A DNA stretch of 9,162 bases from Patescibacteria group bacterium (GTDB taxonomy: Bacteria; Patescibacteriota; Minisyncoccia; JAHCSD01), in contig JAHCSD010000020.1 of the NCBI GenBank assembly GCA_018609185.1, positions 1 to 9,162 of the forward strand. Reading direction: 5' to 3'. Positions within the stretch are counted from its first letter, which is position 1; each line of letters begins with the position of its first letter. Of the stretch, positions 1 through 5,629 are shown in pieces. The translations under genes were made by a program, and so were the position numbers. Below the pieces are notes generated by a model. That model worked only from the letters and a program-made list of their open reading frames with translations. It ran no database searches and was not told the DNA's origin.

Positions 1-458
1 CCCAATGCAAGTTTCACATTGCACCATATAGCAACCTCAACTCGCTCGTCATAGGCCAGCTCAAGGTTTCGGTCAAGATAGTCCTTACCGACCCTTATAT
101 CCGATACATCAAAAAATGAACTTAAAACCAAATCCTTGAGTTCGGCCTCTTTTACAAAAAACAGGTTATTCTTTGTAAATACCGACTTTGAATTCAGGAA
201 TAACTCTACGGCACTCTGGATTTCAGCCGTTAAATCGGGGTTTGCCCCTCCCTTTTCTTCATCTATTCGATGAACAGAAATATCCTGTATGACGAATGCC
301 CCTGAAAAAGAAATAATATAAAACATCCCTCCCGCAAAAAACGTTATAGCAGAGAAAACAACTAATGCCCGTATTCTAAAAAACGCGCCTTTTCTGCGCT
401 TCCTATAATGGGGACGATGATCAAAAATCCAAGGTGTGCGTTTTTTGCTCATTGTCAT
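1..458 (-). CDS. ftsQ: FtsQ/DivIB-like cell-division protein with POTRA domain (partial, C-terminus outside window)
   Basis: 152 codons are visible before the reading frame leaves the left edge. The order is a very basic cytoplasmic N-terminus (KKR, RKRRK by residue 23), one hydrophobic segment at about 31-51, then a periplasmic part. From about 55 a POTRA-like pattern is seen: FVIQDISV, then NNLFFV (97-102), LKDLVLSSF, and the family-like ending 'DERVEVAIWC' at 137-146, which matches the 'V.ER.PVA.W' ending of FtsQ POTRA domains. FtsQ/DivIB is a single-pass divisome scaffold linking FtsB/FtsL to the septal synthase. I chose the ATG at 458 because it overlaps the alr stop as ATGA; a second in-frame ATG lies two codons later (452). 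It is the last visible gene of the efp-alr-ftsQ unit. The sequence is divergent, so another POTRA membrane protein is possible. Confidence 0.72.
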   Translation of the reverse strand, partial: MTMSKKRTPWIFDHRPHYRKRRKGAFFRIRALVVFSAITFFAGGMFYIISFSGAFVIQDISVHRIDEEKGGANPDLTAEIQSAVELFLNSKSVFTKNNLFFVKEAELKDLVLSSFFDVSDIRVGKDYLDRNLELAYDERVEVAIWCNVKLAL

Positions 459-1609
459 AGATAAATTCTAGGAATTAATGGATTAATCCTGGTAACCACC
501 TCGTAATTAATAGTTCCTATTGCTTGAGCCATGTCTTCAGCGGTAATTTCTTCCTTTCCGGATTTCCCCAGCAACGTAGCTGGTTCTTCGATCCTTATAT
601 TCTTAAGCCCGGAAACATCCGCCATAACCATATTCATACATACGCGCCCCAGTACCTTACATCGCTTTCCTTTTACAAGAACCTCGCCAATACGCGACAA
701 CTTCCTGTCATATCCATCCCAATATCCCACAGGAAGAACCGCGACTACTGAATCCTTTTTCAGGATTTCGGTTCGATCATACCCAATAGGGGCACCTTTT
801 TTAAGGTGTTTTATTTGTGCAATTTTTGTCTTCCAGCTTAACGCCGGCCTCAACGCTATTCCCCTTCTCTCCATTATTCGCTTTACGCCCCCTGAAGGCC
901 AAAGACCATAATAAGAAAGTCCCAGTCGTACCATATCAAAATGAGTTTCGGGATACAGCCAGATCGCGGCAGAGGCGGCAGCATGCCAAATACAATTATT
1001 GAACCCGGCGTCGGCAAGAAGCGCTACCGCGCGACTAAATGTATCAAGCTGCTTCTTATAGTATGTACTCTTTGGATTTTCGGTATCAGCAAAGTGAGTA
1101 TATACTCCTTCTATCTTAATTTGAGGATATTTCTTAAGAAGCTTGATGAAATCGGGTAACTCTTCGATTTGAATCCCCTGTCGCGAAGTCCCGGTCTCGA
1201 TTTTCAAGTGAATTTTTGTGCTTTTTCGAGATTTTTTGACAATCTTTGCAAGTTCCAAAACCGTCTTTCTATCATACACCACTTGTTCGAAACCGAGTTT
1301 CGAACACTCTTTCAGACGAGAATTCAATGTATACCCTAAAATTAAAATAGACGTTTTAATCTTGGCCTTTCGTAACTCGATTCCTTCATCAACCGAATCA
1401 ACGCCGAGATAATCCGCGCCGTTTTTTACGGCAACCGTAGCTGAGGCAACCAACCCATGCCCGTAGGCATTCGATTTCACCACAACCATTAGCTTTGTAT
1501 TCTTTCCAATCGCCTTCCGCGCTTGTCTCAAATTATGTCGAAGCGCATTCGAATCAACCTCAATCCACGTCCGCAGATTCTGGATATTTACATTTTGATC
1601 TTTTCTCAT
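455..1609 (-). CDS. alr: Alanine racemase, PLP-dependent
   Basis: Interconverts L- and D-alanine in the cytoplasm, supplying D-Ala for peptidoglycan stem peptides. 384 residues is a normal full length. The N-terminal TIM barrel carries the PLP lysine in 'VVVKSNAYGHG' (Lys45). The C-terminal beta domain carries the catalytic tyrosine of the second subunit in 'GAPIGYDRT' (Tyr277), followed by 'VLPVGYWDGYDRKLS', 'GRVCMNMVMADVS' (321-333) and the terminal 'INPLIPRIYL'. The usual 'SMDQ' motif reads 'CMNM', so the conserved Asp is Asn. ATG start at 1609 overlaps the efp stop by ATGA, and its own TGA overlaps the next start by ATGA, so translation is very likely coupled on both sides. No separate promoter is visible. 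Confidence 0.96.
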   Translation of the reverse strand: MRKDQNVNIQNLRTWIEVDSNALRHNLRQARKAIGKNTKLMVVVKSNAYGHGLVASATVAVKNGADYLGVDSVDEGIELRKAKIKTSILILGYTLNSRLKECSKLGFEQVVYDRKTVLELAKIVKKSRKSTKIHLKIETGTSRQGIQIEELPDFIKLLKKYPQIKIEGVYTHFADTENPKSTYYKKQLDTFSRAVALLADAGFNNCIWHAAASAAIWLYPETHFDMVRLGLSYYGLWPSGGVKRIMERRGIALRPALSWKTKIAQIKHLKKGAPIGYDRTEILKKDSVVAVLPVGYWDGYDRKLSRIGEVLVKGKRCKVLGRVCMNMVMADVSGLKNIRIEEPATLLGKSGKEEITAEDMAQAIGTINYEVVTRINPLIPRIYL

Positions 1610-2172
1610 TTTACTCTCTCTACATACTCACCTGTTTTTGTATTTACACGAATAGTGTCTCCTTCGCGGATAAAAAACGGTGTTTGCACTTTGAGGCCGG
1701 TTTCTGTCGTGACCGGCTTTTTTCCGCCTTCGGCGGTATTACCTTTCTCTGTTGGCGGCGCTTCCGTAACTTTTAAATCAACTTTTGGCGGAAGTTTGAT
1801 GTTAATGATGTTACCTGCGAAATACACGCCGTCGAGTTCCAGATTTGATTTCAAATAATTCTTGCTACCTGCAACCACTTCGTCTCCCAGTTCGAAACGC
1901 TGGGAAGAACTTTCGGCAAGCGAAAACACGAATTTATCCCGGTGAAGATAAATAAACTTGATTTTCTTATTAATAACTTCTGCTTCTTCAAATTTATCGG
2001 ACGCCTTGAAGGTTTCACTTATCACACCACCGGTTACGAGATTCTTGATACGCACCTGAAGCATTCCCCCGCCCCTTCCCAACATCAGATGCTTTGCTTC
2101 CATAACTTCGTGGGGCTGGTCACGGTATATAAAATAGGTACCGGGTTTAAGGTCGTTAATACTTAGTGCCAC
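1606..2172 (-). CDS. efp: Translation elongation factor P
   Basis: Binds between the ribosomal P and E sites and relieves stalling at consecutive prolines. 188 residues with the three-domain EF-P layout: N-terminal KOW-like domain ('DLKPGTYF', 'VRIKNLVTGGV'), a middle OB domain, and a C-terminal OB domain with 'KGNTAEGGKKPVTTETG' and 'FFIREGDTIRVNTKTGEYVERV'. The tip loop reads 'LMLGRGGGML', placing Arg33 where E. coli has the modified Lys34; the usual proline before the glycine is absent. Start is GTG at 2172: an in-frame TGA lies at 2181-2179 and no ATG occurs until residue 24, so no other start fits the family. That GTG lies inside the first unit of the repeat array at 2169-2248. No Shine-Dalgarno sequence is visible. 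First gene of the coupled efp-alr-ftsQ unit. Confidence 0.96.
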   Translation of the reverse strand: MALSINDLKPGTYFIYRDQPHEVMEAKHLMLGRGGGMLQVRIKNLVTGGVISETFKASDKFEEAEVINKKIKFIYLHRDKFVFSLAESSSQRFELGDEVVAGSKNYLKSNLELDGVYFAGNIINIKLPPKVDLKVTEAPPTEKGNTAEGGKKPVTTETGLKVQTPFFIREGDTIRVNTKTGEYVERVK

Positions 2173-2248
2173 AAATCGTCACGAATCTACCACAAATATC
2201 ACGAATTTAGATTTGTGTGATTTGTGGTAAATTTGTGCATATTAGTGA
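2169..2248. repeat. Palindromic array of eight 8-mers filling the pilin-efp junction
   Basis: Plus-strand units CCACAAAT (2169), TCACGAAT (2179), CCACAAAT (2190) and TCACGAAT (2199) are followed by reversed units ATTTGTGT (2211), ATTTGTGG (2220), ATTTGTGC (2231) and ATTAGTGA (2241). Start-to-start distances are 10, 11, 9, 12, 9, 11, 10: symmetric and close to one helical turn. The two halves can fold into one long imperfect hairpin around TTAG. The array begins within efp (it contains the GTG start) and ends directly before the pilin stop codon. Related in design to the array at 5544-5629. Confidence 0.85.
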
Positions 2249-2884
2249 TTACTCGTCTGCGGGAAGCAATTTCTTGTCTCTTCCAACCTCATACCGGTCA
2301 GGGTGATTCCCCCCGTCCACCCCGTCACGATCTTCGTTATCTTTATATTTAATACTCTCAAGACGAGAATCAAACTCCCAGGTTTTTTCAGTATCATTAC
2401 AGGCGAAACGATAATATACATCAGGAGGGCTTGCCGCAGGATCCGGGCAGGAACCCGTAAGTTTATTCTGAGGCTCAACGGGGAGCGCTCCGATGGGTGA
2501 CTTTCCCGGGATCTCGTCAAAATTCACGGGGACCCAGCCAGTACCGTAAATGTTTTTAAGAGAGGAGTTCGCAACCTGCCCCCAACCGGTAAATCCCGCG
2601 GCAAGCGGGCAACCGCTTAGATCAGTTTCTGAAGGTATGGAGACATACATAAGGCTCGGATCACAAAGAGAACGGCCGGGATACGTTACATTGTAAAACG
2701 CCAGTGCAGTATGAAGCGCCCGTAATTCGGAAAACCGCTGGGCATCACGAGTCTTTTTAAGTGCCTGGCCGGTATTAAAAAGCACAAAGACCATTGTTGC
2801 AAGAATCGCAATAATGGCGATAACAATCAGAAGTTCAAGAAGGGTGAAGCCTTTGTACTGATTCTGATTGTTGAAAGAGAACAT
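2249..2884 (-). CDS. Type IV pilin-like / pseudopilin protein (second of tandem pair)
   Basis: 211 residues with a class III prepilin signal. The short polar leader ends in 'YKG' and prepilin peptidase should cut between Gly12 and Phe13; the mature protein starts 'FTLLELLIVIAIIAILA' with Glu at mature position 5 (residue 17) and a hydrophobic helix to about 37. The helix continues as 'KKTRDAQRFSELRALHTALAFY', a pattern typical of CPR pilin-like proteins. The globular part has four cysteines (74, 92, 146, 162) and ends in a D/G-rich stretch with 'DGVDGGN' and 'RYEVG'. Similar in order and motifs to the neighbour at 2943-3620, so probably a duplication product. Expected to be an inner-membrane-anchored pilus or type II secretion-like subunit. 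Major pilin versus minor pseudopilin cannot be told from sequence. The ATG at 2884 has no Shine-Dalgarno site. Confidence 0.87.
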   Translation of the reverse strand: MFSFNNQNQYKGFTLLELLIVIAIIAILATMVFVLFNTGQALKKTRDAQRFSELRALHTALAFYNVTYPGRSLCDPSLMYVSIPSETDLSGCPLAAGFTGWGQVANSSLKNIYGTGWVPVNFDEIPGKSPIGALPVEPQNKLTGSCPDPAASPPDVYYRFACNDTEKTWEFDSRLESIKYKDNEDRDGVDGGNHPDRYEVGRDKKLLPADE

Positions 2885-2887
2885 ATT

Positions 2888-2938
2888 TCAGAAAAATCTG
2901 ATAAAAATTATTCTAATAGAAGGATTTATCCACTTCAG
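2888..2938 (-). promoter_or_regulatory. Possible weak promoter and small hairpin ahead of the second pilin gene
   Basis: In the 58-base gap between the pilin genes the minus strand reads CTGAAG (2938-2933), 17 bases, then TAGAAT (2915-2910): a good -10 with a poor -35. Further down, TCAGA/TCTGA (2888-2892 and 2897-2901, loop of four) can form a 5-bp hairpin ending three bases before the ATG at 2884, where a ribosome would bind. Both are suggestions only; read-through from the first pilin gene is just as likely. Confidence 0.25.
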
Positions 2939-2942
2939 TAAA

Positions 2943-3620
2943 TTAAGGACTCAAAAGAAGGTCGAGTCGCGTTCCTATCTCAAATAAATTATTATTATTT
3001 CCGCCATCGGTACTTTCTCTATCATCCGGGCCGCCATTACTGAATTGAGAGCTTTCAAGATTGGCATTAATCTCATACCCGAGAGGATTCTCACGGCATG
3101 TATATACATAAAGATAGTCGGATTCAGTAGGATTATTAAGATCGGCGACAGAAAAATTAGGATCAAAAGGGAGCCTCGGAATCGGAGAACCGTCGGAGAT
3201 TCGAGTAAAGTCTACAGGAAGCCAGCCAGACGAATCCACACTGGCGCTATCCTCATTGACCGTATCGGTATTTGCAGTTGAACATCCCGAAACTGTCGCA
3301 CCGCCGGGATTATCAGGCATATTTTGTGAAACGGGGTCACCATTCCCACTGTATGTTACTGTGCATACTGTTGAGAGTCCGCCATCACAATTTGGCCCTA
3401 TCCCCGTATCAAGATCGGGGTTTTGAACTACGGTGATGTAGAATGCCAAAGCCTGATGTAACGTTTTAAGATCACTTATTCTTTGTGAATCTCGTCCCTT
3501 CCTTAACGTTTCTGCGGGATTCAATACAAAAATTAAAATAGCTGAAAGGATAGCAATAATTGCAATAACAATAAGAAGTTCGAGGAGAGTAAAACCCCTG
3601 GATTTAGAATCAAGTATCAT
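2943..3620 (-). CDS. Type IV pilin-like / pseudopilin protein (first of tandem pair)
   Basis: 225 residues. Class III prepilin leader with predicted cleavage after Gly9 ('SRG|FTLLE'), Glu14 at mature position 5, and a hydrophobic helix to about 34. Then 'RKGRDSQRISDLKTLHQALAFY', four cysteines (78, 86, 113, 175), 'GWLPVDFTRISDGSPI', and a terminal segment with 'LES', 'DDRESTDGGN' and 'LFEIG'. These blocks line up in the same order with the second pilin ('GWVPVNFDEIPGKSPI', 'LES', 'DRDGVDGGN', 'YEVG'). The D/G/N-rich block resembles the calcium-loop region of GspG-like pseudopilins, but this is an inference. It starts 17 bases after the serS stop without a Shine-Dalgarno site, so it may be read through from serS. 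Confidence 0.87.
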   Translation of the reverse strand: MILDSKSRGFTLLELLIVIAIIAILSAILIFVLNPAETLRKGRDSQRISDLKTLHQALAFYITVVQNPDLDTGIGPNCDGGLSTVCTVTYSGNGDPVSQNMPDNPGGATVSGCSTANTDTVNEDSASVDSSGWLPVDFTRISDGSPIPRLPFDPNFSVADLNNPTESDYLYVYTCRENPLGYEINANLESSQFSNGGPDDRESTDGGNNNNLFEIGTRLDLLLSP

Positions 3621-3637
3621 GGATTAGGAATTCATAA

Positions 3638-4894
3638 TTATTTTATCTCTTCAAACCCCACATATTTCTTGAGCACATCCGGCACTCGTATACTCCCATC
3701 TTTTTGTTGATAGTTTTCAATGATTGCGATGAGTATACGCCCGTTAGCAAAAGCTGTCCCGTTTATCATGTGTACGTATTGAAGGCCCTCTTTTGTTTTG
3801 TAACGTATCTGCAATCTCCTTGCTTGGAAATCTGTGGTGTTCGAAGTAGAATGTGTTTCGCGATATTCGTTTTGTCCTGGCATCCATGCCTCAATATCAT
3901 ATTTTGCTGCTGCAGGATCCCCTAAATCAGCTGTGCATATATTAATCACGCGATACGGGATTTTGAGGGCTTGCATAAGCCTTTCTTCAATTGAAAGAAG
4001 TAGTTCATGCTCCTTCTTTGAATCTTCGGCTTTCACAAAGCTAAACAATTCTACTTTATCAAACTGGTGTACGCGCAAAATTCCTTTTGTATCTTTTCCA
4101 TACGAACCCGCTTCTCTTCGAAAACAACTTGAGAATGCTACATAACGCTTTGGGAGATCCCCGCCATTAAATACTTCGGCCGCGTGCATAGGTCCAATCG
4201 ACTGCTCAGAAGTTCCCACGAGATATAAATTATCTTTCTCAAGATGATATATGTCCTCGCTTCCTCGCTCCATATACCCCATTCCGCGCATAGAGTCTTC
4301 GTTAATCATTGTAGGAGGAATTATGGGTATAAATCCTTCTTTGGTGGCCTCCTCCATCGCGAGCTTCACAAGGGCAAATTCAAGAAGCACGAGTTCTTTT
4401 TTTATATAGCCAAACCGTGAACCCGAAACTTTTGCAGCACGTTCAATATCTATAAGATCAAGTTTTTCGGCAATTTCAAGATACTCTTTTGGCTTGAAAC
4501 CAAATTTGGGTTTCTTGCCCTCCTCACGAAGCACTTTGTTATCTGATTCATCTTTCCCTACTGGAACCCCTTCAAGGGGAACATTGGGGACAGAAAAAAG
4601 CAGTTTTTCAAACTCTCCTGAACCTGTTTTGAGTTTCTCTTCTTTTTTCTTTAAATCACCTTTCAGTTTCTTCATCTCTCCAAGCTTTGCTGTTCGTTCC
4701 TTACCATTTTTGATTTTCGCAATATCGTTTGTTACTTTATTCTGCTCGGCGCGTAGCCCTTCTACTTCTTGAAGTAATTTTCTCCGTTCCTTGTCCAATT
4801 TCAAAAGCAGATCAATATCTACTTTGACCCCTTTGTTCTTTATTCCTTCTTTAACTTTATCAGGATTTTCGCGGATGAATTTTATATCAAGCAT
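3638..4894 (-). CDS. serS: Seryl-tRNA synthetase
   Basis: Class II aminoacyl-tRNA synthetase that charges tRNA-Ser (and tRNA-Sec where present). 418 residues, typical length. The N-terminal part (about 30-98) is the charged, Lys/Glu-rich antiparallel coiled coil that contacts the long variable arm of tRNA-Ser. Motif 1 lies around 'EGFIPIIPPTMIN' (186-198), the TxE-type serine site is 'VGTSEQ' (226-231), motif 2 is 'FRREAGSYGKDTKGILRVHQF' split over 258-278, 'STSNTTDFQARRL' precedes motif 3, and motif 3 is 'NGTAFANGRILIAIIENYQ' (378-396). The ATG at 4894 gives the family's 'MLDIKFIREN' start. Immediately upstream lies a perfect palindrome (4902-4925) instead of a ribosome-binding site. Confidence 0.97.
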   Translation of the reverse strand: MLDIKFIRENPDKVKEGIKNKGVKVDIDLLLKLDKERRKLLQEVEGLRAEQNKVTNDIAKIKNGKERTAKLGEMKKLKGDLKKKEEKLKTGSGEFEKLLFSVPNVPLEGVPVGKDESDNKVLREEGKKPKFGFKPKEYLEIAEKLDLIDIERAAKVSGSRFGYIKKELVLLEFALVKLAMEEATKEGFIPIIPPTMINEDSMRGMGYMERGSEDIYHLEKDNLYLVGTSEQSIGPMHAAEVFNGGDLPKRYVAFSSCFRREAGSYGKDTKGILRVHQFDKVELFSFVKAEDSKKEHELLLSIEERLMQALKIPYRVINICTADLGDPAAAKYDIEAWMPGQNEYRETHSTSNTTDFQARRLQIRYKTKEGLQYVHMINGTAFANGRILIAIIENYQQKDGSIRVPDVLKKYVGFEEIK

Positions 4895-4901
4895 ACATAT
4901 T

Positions 4902-4937
4902 AATACTAGATTTAAATCTAGTATTTACTCTAGTATT
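4902..4937. repeat. Perfect 24-bp palindrome plus a third half-site between rdgB and serS
   Basis: AATACTAGATTT (4902-4913) is followed directly by its exact reverse complement (4914-4925), with no spacer. A further CTAGTATT copy (4930-4937) lies inside rdgB and encodes part of its last codons (ATA CTA GAG). The palindrome occupies almost the whole gap between the rdgB stop and the serS start. It has no U-run, so it is not a standard terminator. It could be a protein-binding site, an mRNA hairpin near the serS start, or a remnant of the same process that made the arrays at 2169 and 5544. Confidence 0.85.
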
Positions 4938-5536
4938 CTTTTGAAAACTGGCAAAGCTCTCTCTATCGCTTTTCTCCGGTGGCCAATGCGTACTTCCTCT
5001 TCAAACGGAAGTTCTCCGAGAACGGTCTGGGTCTCAGGAATCCAAAACACGGAACGGAAGGGATAGCCGGGCACGAGACGCGCCATTTTACTTCGTTCCT
5101 CCACGATATACCCCCGCCACACCCCTTCGGTCGTATGAACATTATTTTTTTCAAAAGCTACCGCAATTACGGCACGGAGCTGGGCCCCTCTTTTTTCTCG
5201 CGGGATCCCCTTTAGTTTTTTAAACGTCATCGCGACAAGCTCTTCGTCAGTTGCTTCGTATCCTGGCCACCTCCGCGATTTTACCCCCGGTTCGCCGTTT
5301 AAATAATCAATCTCTATCCCCCCGTCATCGGCGAGTACTGGCATGCCAGCTTTTTCATGATAAAATTTTGCCTTTATAACTGCGTTCTCCTCAAACGTTT
5401 TACCCGTCTCTTCCGGATGTTCGTGTATGTTCAGATCGTCCAACGCAATTAACTCAACCCCAGGAAAAAGTTCCTTAAAAATTTCTTTATATTCTGCAAT
5501 CTTTCCTTTATTTGTTGTCGCAATAAGTAATTTCAG
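4925..5536 (-). CDS. rdgB: RdgB/HAM1-family non-canonical purine NTP pyrophosphatase, probable CTG start
   Basis: The family hydrolyses dITP, XTP and similar deaminated purine triphosphates to monophosphates, keeping them out of nucleic acids. The first conventional start in this frame (TTG, 5443) would lose the N-terminal motif, but the frame stays open upstream and encodes 'KLLIATTNKGKIAEY', the family's nucleotide-binding start. The codon just before it is CTG at 5536-5534, exactly where methionine is expected, giving 203 residues, the usual size. No in-frame ATG, GTG or TTG occurs between it and the interior of lysS. Other motifs: 'TFEENAVIKAKF', 'VLADDGGIEIDYLNGEPGVKS' split around 66-86, and 'GHRRKA' (185-190). 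The family's 'GFGYDPIF' loop is replaced by 'GYPFRSVF' (157-164). Its last codons overlap a palindrome half-site. The RdgB family is clear; exact substrate preference is not. Confidence 0.85.
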   Translation of the reverse strand: MKLLIATTNKGKIAEYKEIFKELFPGVELIALDDLNIHEHPEETGKTFEENAVIKAKFYHEKAGMPVLADDGGIEIDYLNGEPGVKSRRWPGYEATDEELVAMTFKKLKGIPREKRGAQLRAVIAVAFEKNNVHTTEGVWRGYIVEERSKMARLVPGYPFRSVFWIPETQTVLGELPFEEEVRIGHRRKAIERALPVFKRILE

Positions 5537-5543
5537 GAAGGCG

Positions 5544-5629
5544 ACCCGAATGACCCTAATTCCCCATCCGAATGACCCGAATGAGCATTTAATATTCGGA
5601 TCATTAGGGTGCGATTCGGATATTAGTGT
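5544..5629. repeat. Palindromic array of eight 8-mers filling the lysS-rdgB junction
   Basis: Plus-strand units ACCCGAAT (5544), ACCCTAAT (5553), ATCCGAAT (5566) and ACCCGAAT (5575) are followed by reversed units ATTCGGAT (5594), ATTAGGGT (5603), ATTCGGAT (5614) and ATTAGTGT (5622). The last unit contains the lysS stop codon (5625-5623) and part of its final His codon. The array ends seven bases before the CTG proposed as the rdgB start. The halves can form a long imperfect hairpin. Same four-plus-four design as 2169-2248, including the outermost ATTAGTG unit. Confidence 0.85.

Noticed and set aside
524..1159. Several plus-strand ORFs of 60-126 codons opposite alr
   Set aside because: They are antisense shadows of a clear alanine racemase gene, mutually overlapping, with no recognisable motif.
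2169..2248. CRISPR-like short repeat array
   Set aside because: Units are only 8 bases, spaced 0-4 bases apart, and half are inverted; there are no unique spacers and no cas genes.
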